The notes under the pieces: model-generated | What the model was told of the DNA's origin: nothing | The model's input: the letters and a program-made list of their open reading frames with translations, nothing else | Database searches by the model: none | Part shown: positions 53,901 to 60,395 of the stretch, piece by piece | Layout of the letters: every line of letters starts with the position of its first letter | Numbering within the stretch: the first letter of the stretch is position 1 | Program-made: the position numbers and the translations under genes | Assembly (NCBI GenBank): GCA_031291415.1 | Contig: JARLJB010000238.1 | Span: forward strand, 1 to 63,812 | Reading direction: 5' to 3' | DNA from: Telmatospirillum sp. | GTDB taxonomy: Bacteria; Pseudomonadota; Alphaproteobacteria; Rhodospirillales; Magnetospirillaceae | DNA: 63,812 nt

Positions 53901-56286
53901 GGTGTGGGCTGGCAATCCAAGGCCGCACGATCCGGGCTCGAATCTCGTCGACCGCCGCCGCAGCATGACGCTGCAGCAACTGATGCCGCTTCTCAAGGTT
54001 CCCTCGGTCAGTTTCGTCAACCTGCAAAAGGACGGACCGGCGACGCAAATCGGCGAAATCTCCGCGGATTTGCGCCCGCATGACTGGATGGCCGAGGTGG
54101 CGGATTTCGCCGACACCGCCGCCCTGATCGCCAATCTCGATCTGGTTATTTCCGTCGATACGTCGGTCGTGCATTTGGCCGGCGCGCTGGGCAAACCGGT
54201 CTGGATTCTCTCGCGCTTCAATGGTTGCTGGCGTTGGCTCACCGACCGCGAGGATTCGCCCTGGTATCCGACGGCGCGTCTGTTCCGCCAAACCAGGCGC
54301 GGCGATTGGGACGAGGTGGTGACGCGGGTGGCGTCCGCCCTGGCGGACCTGACGGACAGGACGCAAAAGCCTTCTGCCGATGCAGCGCAGCTGTTCCAGC
54401 AGGCCGTCGAGCATCATCAGGCCGGACGGTTTGACGAGGCGGAAAGGCTTTACCGAAGCATCCTCGCCACGGAACCGCGCAACGTCGGTTGTCTCTATCA
54501 TCTAGGTCTTGTCGCGCAGCAACGCGGTCGCCACGCCGACGCCGTCGACCTGTTCCAGCAAGCCGTCCAACTCAACGGCAAGGTGGCTGGGCTCCATGGC
54601 TCTCTCGGGACATCGCTGGCTGCGTTGGGACGTCTCGACGATGCGATAGCCTCGCACAAACGGGCCATCGCCCTTGAGCCCGAGCTCGTTTCGGCCATTT
54701 ACAATCTTGGCAACGCCTACCTCGCCCGGGGAAACCGCCGAGAGGCAAGCGCCTGTTTCCAGCGGACTGCGGCGCTTCGGCCGGATCTCGCCGAACCCTA
54801 TAACAATTTGGGCAGCATCTTTTCGGCGATTGGCGCTTTCGAAGCCGCGGAACGGTCTTTCGAAAGGGCGATCGCTCTGCAGCCGCAAGTCGCGGCCGGG
54901 CACAACAACCTCGGAAACGTCAGAAAGGAACAGGGCCGACTGGCGGAAGCCGAGGCCTGTTTCCAACAGGCGATCTCCTTGCAGCCGGACTACGTCGAAG
55001 CACATTACAATCTGGCCAATCTTCGACTGGACATGAGCGACATCAAAGGGGCAATGGCGCGGTTCCAGCAGGTCATCGCCGTCAAGCCGACGTTGCCCGA
55101 GGCTTACAACAACCTTGGCTCCGTCCTCCACATGAACGGCGACGTCGAGCAGGCGGTGACATGCTACAAACGCGTGCTGACCCTCGATCCCCGCTTCCCC
55201 GAGGCGCACGCCAATCTCGGCACGGTGTACCGCGACAGGGGAGACATCGACTTGGCAATCGCCACCTACCGGCACGCCATCGATCTTGACCCCACCTACC
55301 CTCTGGCCCACACCAATCTGGCGGTGTCGCTCCTGCTGCGAGGCGAGTTCGAGGAAGGCCTGCGCGAGTTCGAGTGGCGCGAGCGCGGTGGACCGAACGG
55401 CCCCAACCGCGAATATAGCCAACCGGAATGGACCGGGGAGCCTCTCGCCGGACGTACGCTCCTCCTGCACGCCGAACAAGGTTTGGGCGACACGCTGCAC
55501 TTTGTCCGTTACGCGCCAATTCTGGCGGCAAAAGGAGCGAAGATCATTCTGGAGGTCTACCCGCCGCTCGTCCGGCTGCTGGCCAGCGTTCCCGGGGTTT
55601 CCCGGATCCTCGCCACCGGAACGGAGCTTCCCCCGCATGACTTCCATCTGTCGCTGATGAGTGTCGCCTATCGATTGGGCACCAGACTGGACAGCATCCC
55701 GGCCAGTGTCCCCTATTTGGCGCCGGAGCCCCGGCAGGTCGCCGACTGGGCCCGGCGGCTCGCCCGCCTGCCGGGATTGAAGGTCGGACTGGTTTGGGCG
55801 GGAGAACCGCGGCCGCACGATCCCCGCGCCCATTCCGTCGATCGCCGACGCAGCATGAAACTCGAACAATTGTCGCCGCTGCTGGCGCTTCCGGGAGTCA
55901 GTTTCGTCAGCCTGCAAAAGGGATCGCCTGCCCGGCAGTTGGACGATATCCCCGCCGAACTGCGGCCGCTCGACATGATGGAAGATATTGCCGATTTCGC
56001 CGATACGGCGGCCCTGGTCGCCAATCTCGATCTGGTTATTTCGGTCGACACCTCGGTCGCGCACCTGACGGGGGCTCTAGCCATACCAATATGGATTCTC
56101 TCCCGCTTCGACGGTTGCTGGCGTTGGTTGCAGGACCGCGAGGATTCCCCCTGGTATCCATCCGCCCGGCTGTTTCGTCAAAAATCGCCCGGCGACTGGA
56201 CTGACGTGGTCGAACGCGTCACCAATGCCTTGGCGGATGTGATCGATAACCCGCCAGCGCCGACGATCCCGGAGACTCCGTCGTGA
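40171..56286 (+). CDS. Giant ten-module TPR/GT9-like glycosyltransferase (5371 aa)
   Basis: One uninterrupted frame encodes a protein of roughly 580 kDa with no signal peptide or membrane segment, so it is presumably cytoplasmic. It starts MNRKQRRATKAG and consists of ten modules. Each opens with a starter repeat of the form AxxHHxAGRLxEAExLYRxIL and has 4-10 TPRs (about 67 in total), then a GT-B domain of about 300 residues. That domain has EQG(L/F)GDxLQF, GLVWAGDPRP, VDRRRS, FVSLQK, DFADTAALIANLDLVISVDT and HLAGAMGKPVWILSRF. The D-T-S/A-x-x-H-L-A-x-A-x-G-K-P block matches GT9 heptosyltransferases. Family members with one module are ordinary; ten fused modules are not. TPRs may bind acceptor proteins. 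It is coupled to the next gene by GTGA. Confidence 0.88.
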   Translation: MNRKQRRATKAGSSPAGEVFHAKAIALVSGGQTNGQTLKDAVEAFSRAVALQPDNAEWHGDLGAALQSAGHYEDAIAASERAIALDPVCARAFYNRGLALKSLKRLEEAIISYRRALVVRPADPETHNNLGVIFADLFRPEEAEEAFRAVLALRADDPEAHNNLGVVLLTQGKFDDGTAACRRAIALRPFYAEARANIGTALFEQGRFNGAFTTAQQVLEIEPGYAAAENNRGVALQAMGRLAEATKAFRKALVLRPDFPEAHYNLGTTLLQDGKFLDGWREYEWRWKGGVESMVPRHFRQPRWAGEDLTGKTILLYAEQGLGDALQFVRYAAPIAARDGRVILEVYSPLARLLTSVPGLASVVAGGDALPDFDYHLPLMSAPGVLGTTLDSLPNDTPYITADARQVAAWKQRLAGLSGLRVGLAWSGDPRPHDPRANSVDRRRSIALARLTPLLSVPGVSFVSLQKGRPAAQLNEIAADGRPFDAMDQVGDFADTAALVANLDLIISVDTSIVHLAGAMGKPVWILSRFDGCWRWLTDRDDSPWYPTARLFRQTTPGDWSTVVERVAAELAHLSGQSGRGDLLSARPKTVTINRLASDDLDEAKRTELATPAKGARQPDERRAAALLRFPRAREHQQAGRLPEAEEFYRRILSDVPDHAASLYNLGLIVLQGDRPDEAADLMERALSQKTDDPQAYYNLGTAYHRAGEPGKAVDAYGRALALRPDYPEAGNNLGAALMDLRRIGAAEAAFRSAIALRPAYPQAHYNLGTALLLQGHLTEGWQEFEWRWQGGARCLTARAFLQPSWQGEDPAGKTILLYGEQGLGDMLQFARYATPLAARGARVILEVHRSLVRLLASVPGVADVVAMGDPLPDDIDFQLSLMSAPRVMETTLENIPATVPYVAGDTAQTAAWQERLAKLPGLKVGLAWAGEPRPGDPEANAIDRRRSLAIARMAPLLAIPGISFVSLQKGAAARQLHDLPSGRRPLDWMDEVTDFADTAALVANLDLVITVDTSVAHLAGAMGKPVWILSRFDGCWRWLLDRDDSPWYPTARLFRQRSAGAWQEVLAQVATELTKLAGKTASAPRPGQEATVSKTSSATSRLFDLALEHHRAGRLTEAAALYHRAIDADPNHARSHYNLGLIALQETDYRTAVETIRRALALDPGNAEAQTNLGTALQALNKLPEAIAAFRASIELRPDDARVHFNLATALDAVGKPKEAAAAYRAAIVLNPAFTEAYVNLATTVAAPGLDAIGLLRRAIVLSPEDAKIQYDLGMALQNRGENAMAEAAFQAILDRDPGHLKARGALEVLYIQMGRPTEAEAVCRAVIGDTPDNVPARSNLAAALFDQGRFGEALAAVKSAIVFQPDFACAYNGLAVTLQTLGQLAESSSAYRRCLSLDPNYAEARHNWATALLQNGDYAEGWREYEWRWQAGEGHMKPRDFSKPQWAGEDLNGRTILLHAEQGFGDVLQFARYATPLAAAGARVILEVFAPLKRLLASVPGAAQVVATGEALPNFDYHLPMMSAPDLLGTTLETIPADIPYITPDPRQISAWGERLAGFPGLKVGLVWAGNPRPGQPRAHLVDSRRSVALRRLMPVLSVPGVTFVSLQKDEPATQMLGIAPALRPQDWMKDVTDFADTAALVANLDLVIAVDTSIVHLAGALGKPVWILSRYDGCWRWLWDREDSPWYPTARLFRQSEPGNWDAVATRVAAELTRFAADRAAPASQPSPLDESDSRRAGGCHHANETFGLARVGGIGTKAQATPESPAEWLVRAIEHHKAGRLEEAEANYDRALALKPDYPEAMTNLACLLRARGRHAEAIALHRETARRWPDYPSVHNNLGVALKDLNRPAEAIAAFRAAVRLKPAYASAHTNLSIALLLAGQFTEGWEEYEWRWRGGLDALVPRSFPRPLWTGQDLSGRTILLHAEQGLGDALQFVRYAAPIAARGARVILEVHPPLKRLLATVPGAAQVIAGGEPLPPFDYHLPLLSAPHLLGTVLETIPADIPYVHPDADLVAAWARRLEGRPGLRVGVVWAGDSRPHDPTSNAIDRRRSMALKRLTPLLSVPGVRFISLQKGTPAGQLNDLAADLRPEDWMDDVTDFADTAALVANLDLVVSVDTSIVHLAGAMGKPVWILSRFDGCWRWLLHRDDSPWYPTARLFRQTEPDNWEEVVARAAADLRNLADRPTAPSSVIDARQQQSTGGTTAPAATKTDADDIAGLFAQAIEHHAAERLDEAEILYLRMLTEHPVAAGHAEAHNNLGFLYRQQGKLAVAAENFLRAIRLRPDYGEAHNNLGLTFSDQGDAEAATACYRRALSLQPADAHALSNLGVALQDLGRTGQAEFAYRRALAIAPLLAGTHYNLAQVLLRQGDYRQGWREHEWLWKGGIERVKPRGFSEPRWTGEDIAGRTILLYGEQGLGDVLQFARYATIVAARGAKVILEVQPQLKRLLGTVPGVAQAVALGDPLPAFDVQLPLMGAPFILGTTVESIPATVPYVTADTVSKKLWKERLASLPGLKVGLVWAGDPRPGDRRAGAVDRRRSISLSRLLPLLSIPEVSFVSLQKGPAATQIADIAPGLRPYDRMEDIGDIADTAAVIDNLDLVISVDTAVAHLAGALGKPVWILSRFDGCWRWLQDREDSPWYPTARLFRQTSPGDWDLVITRLAAALRTQTTCTRPAADLSLSTGDTKTSRSLAPRQAESVGRLFAQAVRYFETDRLNEAAPVYHRILTLDPDHADAMHHLGLIALRSGQLTEAAAWIIKAMVRNPAYPEAYNNLGIIRLEQGDLSQATDMFHRALVLKPDYSTALSNWGSTQGEQGHWNAAEAACRHAVSLEPGFAGAYSNLGVLKSETGFPAEAEVAFRTAILLSNDHAEAHYNLGTTLLSLGRYEEGWPEYEWRLRGDNPEIKPRNFVQPAWTGEPPAGKTILLYAEQGLGDLLQFSRYATLLAAAGARVILETYGQLTRLLTTVPGVAQVVAKGSPLPDFDFHLSVMSAPYRLGTTIDSIPANIPYISPDAGQVEAWGTRLAGISGLKVGLVWAGDPRPHDRRAHAVDRRRSMAATKMLPLLRLPGVTFVSLQKGSPAAQITDIPAELRPYDWMGDVTDFADTAALVANLDLVIAVDTSVVHLVGALGKPIWVLSRFAGCWRWFVDGDESPWYPTARVFRQTTRGDWDEVIGRVVVALQQLTAGQQTQQTLPEITWDSSPAKETLGTEQPPLFVEALRHHQAGRLAEAEQLYRRVLDEHPDHFDSLHHLGLIALWSNDATSAVQWISKAILHNRQHIGAHINLGKALCKMGRVTDAVVVFRMAVALDPEDADNRYHLGACLHDLGALDEAAAAYREALVLRPEFSRALTNLGSALGEQDRLEEAIGVCRWAVAADPRKAHAHTNLGACLHELHRIDEAIASYRQALALSSVLPETHHNLATALLSQGAYAEGWVEYEWRWEGGVAGLVPRQFDSPLWRGEPLAGRTILLHGEQGLGDVLQFARYASVIASCGAKVVLEVYPPLKRLLSTVAGVAQVVATGDPLPAFDCHLPLMSAPLRLGTRLDNIPATVPYVDADPVAVIAWREKLAGLPGLKVGLVWAGDPRTHNPRNNAVDRRRSIPLVRMAPLLATPGVSFVSLQKGEAAAQAGLLAAAQRPFDMMNDVADFADTAALIANLDLVITVDTSVGHLAGAMGKPVWILNRLNGCWRWLDEREDSPWYPTARLFRQTRLGDWDDVIVRVAAALAEWTATASQPTVDALFADAVRHHQENRLDEADSLYRQILAREPRQPVVLHHRGVVAQQRENPRAAVAFIRQSLCLVPSYTEAWSNLGTALRDCGDRAQAEVCFRRAGSLRPDLAEPQNNLAALYKEEGRLDEAIEAFRKALSLQPDHPEIHCNLAAALLERGDYAEGWQEHEWRLHEAVPWAKPKPLPNPVWAGEDLKGRAILLRSEQGLGDDLQFARFATPIANRGARVILEVQASLRRLLASVPGVEQVIAQGEPVPDVDCYLSSMSAPCLLGTTVETIPAQPYVTADAGLAAAWNERLAGLAGLKVGLVWAGDPRPYDRRANAIDRRRSIAAVKMLPLLKTAGVSFISLQKGEAAAQIGEISPGLRPLDLMDEVVDFADTAAIVANLDLVISADTSVVHLAGAMGKPVWVLSRFDGCWRWLTGRDDSPWYPSARLFRQIEPGNWDEVIGRVAKELAKKAADFVVAGPPAIRPAVPEELMAQAVSLHKAGRTADAETLYRRILAFSPDHPFVLHQLGMIRQSLGDADQARQMIERAIAVAPDYAEACNNLGAALADRGKPADAIACCRRAIVLRPDYAKAQSNLGKALKDLGKAADAAIWYQRALVIDPQFTMAFSNLAAALQDMGRLAEAREAGEKALMLAPDHPIALNNHGITLQEQGNELAAISCYERAVRLAPDYAEAHTNLGMAALLHGDYTRGWQEYEWRWNGGITALRQRDFSKPRWTGDDLRGRTILLHAEQGFGDVLQFARYAKPIAARGGKVILEVHPPLMRLLSTVPGVSRVVAMGAPLPEFDCHLPLMSAPLVMGTTERTIPAETPYVVPDAAKVAAWSRRLAGLPGLKVGLVWAGNPRPHDPGSNLVDRRRSMTLQQLMPLLKVPSVSFVNLQKDGPATQIGEISADLRPHDWMAEVADFADTAALIANLDLVISVDTSVVHLAGALGKPVWILSRFNGCWRWLTDREDSPWYPTARLFRQTRRGDWDEVVTRVASALADLTDRTQKPSADAAQLFQQAVEHHQAGRFDEAERLYRSILATEPRNVGCLYHLGLVAQQRGRHADAVDLFQQAVQLNGKVAGLHGSLGTSLAALGRLDDAIASHKRAIALEPELVSAIYNLGNAYLARGNRREASACFQRTAALRPDLAEPYNNLGSIFSAIGAFEAAERSFERAIALQPQVAAGHNNLGNVRKEQGRLAEAEACFQQAISLQPDYVEAHYNLANLRLDMSDIKGAMARFQQVIAVKPTLPEAYNNLGSVLHMNGDVEQAVTCYKRVLTLDPRFPEAHANLGTVYRDRGDIDLAIATYRHAIDLDPTYPLAHTNLAVSLLLRGEFEEGLREFEWRERGGPNGPNREYSQPEWTGEPLAGRTLLLHAEQGLGDTLHFVRYAPILAAKGAKIILEVYPPLVRLLASVPGVSRILATGTELPPHDFHLSLMSVAYRLGTRLDSIPASVPYLAPEPRQVADWARRLARLPGLKVGLVWAGEPRPHDPRAHSVDRRRSMKLEQLSPLLALPGVSFVSLQKGSPARQLDDIPAELRPLDMMEDIADFADTAALVANLDLVISVDTSVAHLTGALAIPIWILSRFDGCWRWLQDREDSPWYPSARLFRQKSPGDWTDVVERVTNALADVIDNPPAPTIPETPS
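41901..43410 (+). repeat. Module 2 of the giant gene
   Basis: Residues about 578-1080. Five TPRs and one GT9-like domain (GWQEFEWRWQGG; GEQGLGD; TVDTSVAHL). The linker in front is charged and low in complexity. Confidence 0.8.
43411..45335 (+). repeat. Module 3 of the giant gene
   Basis: Residues about 1081-1722. About ten TPRs, tied with module 10 for most, and a GT9-like domain with EQGFGD (Phe in place of Leu) and AVDTSIVHL. Confidence 0.8.
45336..46740 (+). repeat. Module 4 of the giant gene
   Basis: Residues about 1723-2190. Only four TPRs, the shortest TPR block of the array. The GT9-like domain is complete (AEQGLGD; SVDTSIVHL). Confidence 0.8.
46741..48196 (+). repeat. Module 5 of the giant gene
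   Basis: Residues about 2191-2675. Five TPRs; the first has a short insertion (HPVAAGHAEAHNNLG). The GT9-like domain has EHEWLWKGG and SVDTAVAHL. Confidence 0.8.
48197..49747 (+). repeat. Module 6 of the giant gene
   Basis: Residues about 2676-3192. Six TPRs. The GT9-like domain is more divergent: YEWRLRGDNPEIK at the entry, HLVGALGKPIWVLSRFAGC and WFVDGDESPWYPTARVF at the end. EQGLGD and AVDTSVVHL are kept. Confidence 0.8.
49748..51381 (+). repeat. Module 7 of the giant gene
   Basis: Residues about 3193-3737. Seven TPRs. The GT9-like domain has VDTSVGHL and ILNRLNGCWRW in place of the usual SRFDGCWRW; the core is otherwise intact. Confidence 0.8.
51382..52759 (+). repeat. Module 8 of the giant gene
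   Basis: Residues about 3738-4196. Five TPRs. The entry is changed (EHEWRLHEAVPWAKPKP) and two residues are missing in ETIPAQPYVT. Other modules have ETIPADIPYVT. SADTSVVHL replaces SVDTSVVHL. Confidence 0.8.
52760..54360 (+). repeat. Module 9 of the giant gene
   Basis: Residues about 4197-4730. Seven TPRs; GT9-like domain with EQGFGD, FVNLQKD and SVDTSVVHL. Confidence 0.8.
54361..56253 (+). repeat. Module 10 of the giant gene
   Basis: Residues about 4731-5361. About ten TPRs. The GT9-like domain is the most divergent: it enters with FEWRERGGPNGPN, has LHFVRY for LQFARY, and reads HLTGALAIPIWILSRF, losing the Gly-Lys of the A-x-G-K-P motif. Confidence 0.8.
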
Positions 56287-58859
56287 CGAGGAATGGCGCA
56301 CCGGAGACCGGCGCATTCCAGGAAAAGCCGCTGTCGGAGCCGGCGAAGGACCGTCTCCGCCGGGGTCTTGCGGACCATCGCGCCGGACAACTGGCCGAAG
56401 CGGAAGCCTTGTACCAGAGTGTCCTGGCGGAGGCGCCCGACCACCACGACAGCCATTACCTTTTGGGATTGATCGCCCTGCACCGCCGGGATTTCACCGT
56501 CGCCGCCGGGCATTTGCGCCAAGCCCTTGCCGTCCGGCCGGACAATGCCGATGACGAGATCAGTCTCGGTCTTTCCCTGCAGGGAATGGGGCGTCTGGAC
56601 GACGCCGTCGCGGCGATGCGCAATGCGCAAATCCTGCGGCCCAACGAAGCCAAAGCACACTTCCACTTGGCTGTTATCCTTGAAAAACAGGGCAACTGGC
56701 AGGAGGCAATCGCCGCCTATCGCCGGGCGATCGCCTGCCAGCCCGGTTTTTCCGATGCGTCGTCCAATCTCGGATCGGTCCTTTTTGAACAGGGACGATT
56801 GAGCGATGCGATAGACGCCTTCCGGACCGCTCTCGCCACCCGGAACAAGGATCCGAAAACCTGGTACAACCTGGGACTGGCCCTACGGGAACAGGGAAAT
56901 CTGACGGCAGCAGTGGACGCCTATCGCGGGGCGTTGGCGCTTCAGCAGGACTTTCCCGAGGCATTGACCAATCTCGGCATCGTCCTGGTCGATCAGGGCC
57001 GGCTGGAGGACGCCATTGCCGCATTGCGCCAGGCGTTGGCGCTCAAGCCGGGAAACGCGCGGGCCCATGCCAACCTCGGCGTCGGACTGGTCAAGTTTGG
57101 CCTCTTCGACGAGGGGATTGCCGCCCACCAGGAAGCGATAAGGCTGCAACCCGACTATGCCGAGGCTTTTGCCAATCTGGGAGAGGCGCTCCGGGAAAAA
57201 GGCGATCGGACGACGGCACTTGCGATGTTGCGCCATGCCGCCGCCCTCAAACCCGACTATGCCGAGACCTACACCAATCTCTCGGCCCTCTTGCAGAGCC
57301 AAAACCAATATGACGAGGCCCTGACGGCCTGCCGGAGAGCCATCGGGATTCGTCCAGACTATGCCGAGGCCTACTACAACAGCGGGCTGGCGCTCAAGGC
57401 GCAGGAACACTTTGCCAAAGCAAGGACGGCCTATTGCGCCGCCCTTGCGCTGGCGCCGGCCTACGCCCCCGCCCTCAATGCCCTGGCGGCTGTGTTGCAA
57501 GCGGTGGACGAGCCGAAAGACGCGGAAACAGCCGCCCGCCGTGCTCTAACCCTGGCTCCGGAACTTTCCGAGGCATGGAATAATCTGGGGGCGGCGCTTT
57601 TGGCGCAGGACGATGCCGAGGGTGCTGTCGCGGCGTGCCGCCAAGCCATCTGCCAGGTTCCCGACAACGCCGAAGCCCACGTCAACCTCGGCCACGCCTA
57701 CTATCAAAAAGGACGTTTCGACGAGGCCCTGGCGACCGTCCACCGCGCCCTCCATCTTCGCCAGGACTTTGCCGGAGCGCACAACAATCTTGGCGTGACG
57801 CTGCAGGCCTGCGGCCGGGTCGATGAGGCCATCGACGCCTATCGCGCCGCGCTCGCCATCCGGCCCGACCATCCGCCGGCTCATTTCAATCTGGCGACAG
57901 CCTTGCTGCTGCGGGGCGACTACCCGGCCGGCTGGGACGCCTATGAATGGCGCTGGAAAGGCGGTGTCTCGGGGCTCCAGCCGAGACAATTCAACCGACC
58001 GGAATGGCAGGGAGAGGATGTCTCGGGAAAAGTCGTTCTGGTTCATGCCGAGCAGGGAATGGGAGACACGCTGCAATTCGCGCGCTATCTGCCGCGTCTG
58101 GCGGAACGCGCCGGCTGGGTGGTGGTGGAATGCCAACCCGCGCTGAAACGGTTGTTGACGACCCTGCCGGGAGACATCGAGGTGGTGGCGTTCGGTGAAC
58201 CGCTGCCCGACTTCGATGTCCACCTTCCGTTGATGAGCGCCCCCCAGCGATTCGGCACCACCCTGGCCACGATACCGGCGACGGTTCCCTACCTCGGCGC
58301 CCTGCCGCAACTGGAAGAGGACTGGGGGCGTCGGCTGTTCCGTCTGGCGGGACCGAAAATCGGCCTGGTTTGGGCAGGAAATCCCAGGGCGGATGACCCG
58401 GCGGCGCGGGCCGTCGATCGCCGGCGGAGCATCGCCTTGTCCCGGCTGCGGCCGCTGCTGGAACTCTCCGGCGTCAGCTTCGTCAGCCTGCAAAAGGATG
58501 GCGCTGCGCAAGAGCTCAAACGGTTGCCGGCCGAACTCCGGCCGCTCGATCTGATGAGCGACGTCAGCGACTTCGCCGATACGGCGGCGATCATCGCCAA
58601 TCTCGATCTGGTCATAACGGTCGACACCGCCGTCGTGCATCTGGCGGGCGCCATGGGCAAGCCGGTCTGGCTTCTCTCTCGTTTCGACGGCTGCTGGCGC
58701 TGGCTGCGGGACCGAGAGGATTCGCCCTGGTATCCGACCCTGCGCCTGTTTCGCCAGAGCGCCCCCGGAGATTGGGAATCGGTGGTCGGTCAAGTCGTCG
58801 CGGCCCTGCCCCACCAGAGTGACCCGGCTGGTGCCGCAACACCGGCGGCTTCTCGATGA
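56283..58859 (+). CDS. TPR/GT9-like glycosyltransferase, single module with about 16 TPRs
   Basis: An 858-residue protein of the same family as the giant gene, with one module. About 16 TPRs (residues 20-545) precede a GT9-like domain (about 550-840) with EQGMGDTLQF, GLVWAGNPRADD, FVSLQKDG and TVDTAVVHLAGAMGKPVWLL. It has the longest TPR block in the operon. It lacks the MNRKQRRA start peptide; the GTG start overlaps the stop of the giant gene as GTGA. The end overlaps the next start as ATGA, so it is translationally coupled on both sides. A cytoplasmic location is inferred from the lack of a signal sequence. Confidence 0.88.
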   Translation: MTRNGAPETGAFQEKPLSEPAKDRLRRGLADHRAGQLAEAEALYQSVLAEAPDHHDSHYLLGLIALHRRDFTVAAGHLRQALAVRPDNADDEISLGLSLQGMGRLDDAVAAMRNAQILRPNEAKAHFHLAVILEKQGNWQEAIAAYRRAIACQPGFSDASSNLGSVLFEQGRLSDAIDAFRTALATRNKDPKTWYNLGLALREQGNLTAAVDAYRGALALQQDFPEALTNLGIVLVDQGRLEDAIAALRQALALKPGNARAHANLGVGLVKFGLFDEGIAAHQEAIRLQPDYAEAFANLGEALREKGDRTTALAMLRHAAALKPDYAETYTNLSALLQSQNQYDEALTACRRAIGIRPDYAEAYYNSGLALKAQEHFAKARTAYCAALALAPAYAPALNALAAVLQAVDEPKDAETAARRALTLAPELSEAWNNLGAALLAQDDAEGAVAACRQAICQVPDNAEAHVNLGHAYYQKGRFDEALATVHRALHLRQDFAGAHNNLGVTLQACGRVDEAIDAYRAALAIRPDHPPAHFNLATALLLRGDYPAGWDAYEWRWKGGVSGLQPRQFNRPEWQGEDVSGKVVLVHAEQGMGDTLQFARYLPRLAERAGWVVVECQPALKRLLTTLPGDIEVVAFGEPLPDFDVHLPLMSAPQRFGTTLATIPATVPYLGALPQLEEDWGRRLFRLAGPKIGLVWAGNPRADDPAARAVDRRRSIALSRLRPLLELSGVSFVSLQKDGAAQELKRLPAELRPLDLMSDVSDFADTAAIIANLDLVITVDTAVVHLAGAMGKPVWLLSRFDGCWRWLRDREDSPWYPTLRLFRQSAPGDWESVVGQVVAALPHQSDPAGAATPAASR

Positions 58860-60395
58860 ACCGTAAGCAAAGACGCGCCGCCGCCAGCAAGCCGCAACCG
58901 CCGACGGCGACACAACCGCCGGCCTCCGACGTCTTCGCGGTGGCCATTGAGCATCATCGGGCCGGCCGCCTTGCCGACGCCGAACGACTTTATCGGCTGG
59001 TGCTGGCAGCCGATCCCCGTCACGCCGACAGTCTGAACCTGCTGGGTGTCATCGCCGCGCAAACCGGGCATGCCGATCTGGCGATCGACCGCATCGGCCA
59101 GGCCATCGCCATCGATGAGGGTGTGGCGTCCTATCACAACAATCTGGGCGAGGTGTTGCGCCAGGCGGGCCGTTTGACGGACGCCATGGGCCATTTTCGC
59201 CGCGCCCTCGACCTCACTCCCGATTATGCCGACGCCCACAACAATCTCGGCGCTGTCTGCCATGGGCTTGGCCATCTGGACGAAGCGATCATCCACTATC
59301 GGCAGGCACTCTCCCTCAGGCCAGACTACCCGGAAGCATTGAACAACCTTGGCGCCGCCTGCCAGGAACAGGGCGAGCTGGACGAGGCTGCCCGCTGTTA
59401 CCGCGAGGCTCTCGCCCGCGGTTTCGATGACGGGAAAACCCGCGCCAATCTGGGAACGGTTCTTTTGGCGAAAGGCGATTTCAAGGAAGGCTGGCGCCTT
59501 TACGAATGGCGCGAGCGCGGTGACCGCCCCCTCGTCGTTCCCCGGCATGTCGAACAGCCTCGCTGGCGAGGCGACGACCTCGCCGGGCGCACCCTTCTTC
59601 TGCATGGTGAACAGGGCCTGGGCGATTGTCTGCAATTCGCCCGCTACGCCACCTTGGCCGCCTCGCGTGGGGCTTGCGTCATCCTTGAAGTGCCGCCGGC
59701 GCTCCGACGTCTGCTGGCAACCGTTCCGGGCGTCGCCATGGCAATCTCGGCCGGCGATCCGCTACCGCCCTTCGACTGTCATCTCCCGTTGATGAGCGCC
59801 CCGTATCTTTTCGGCACGGAACCGGACAGCATTCCGGCCGATATTCCCTATGTCCGGCCCGATCCGGCCGCGGTGGCATCATGGAGCCGCCGGCTGGCCG
59901 CTCTGTCCGGTGTCAAAGCCGGACTGGTCTGGGCCGGAGCTCCGCGACCCGACGATCTGCGGGTCAATGCCATCGATCGCCGGAGAAGCATGGCGCTTGC
60001 GCAGATGGCCCCGATACTCGGGGTGGCCGGCGTCAGTTTCGTCAGCCTGCAGAAGGGGGCGGCGGCCGTGCAGATCGCGGCGCTTGCCCAGGACGTGCGG
60101 CCGCTCGACCCGATGGATGAAATCGGCGACTTTGCCGACACGGCGGCTCTGGTCGCCAACCTGGATCTGGTGATCAGCGTCGACACCGCAGTTGCCCACC
60201 TGGCCGGCGCCATGGGAAAGCCCGTGTGGATTCTGTCGCGTTTCGACAACTGCTGGCGCTGGCTCACCGAACGCGAGGACTCACCTTGGTACCCGACGGC
60301 CCGGCTGTTCCGTCAAAAGGCACCCGGCGACTGGCCCGAAGTGGTGGCCCGGGTCGCCGACGCCTTGGGACAAAAGGACAGGTCGCTTGTCGTCT
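58856..60395 (+). repeat. Module A of the two-module glycosyltransferase
   Basis: Residues about 1-513: six TPRs and a GT9-like domain. A Lys/Arg-rich linker (DRSLVVSTKRVKPQQ) separates it from module B. Confidence 0.75.

Noticed and set aside
49786-56064. Antisense frames of 596, 545, 388 and 520 residues inside the giant gene
   Set aside because: They recur because the modules repeat and third positions are GC-biased. Their sequences have no recognised domain, and they lie wholly within the conserved sense frame.
40171-56286. Possibility that the giant frame is a collapsed or duplicated assembly artefact
   Set aside because: The modules differ in TPR number and at many amino-acid and synonymous positions, and the frame stays open through all ten. 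An artefact would give near-identical copies. Long reads would still be decisive.
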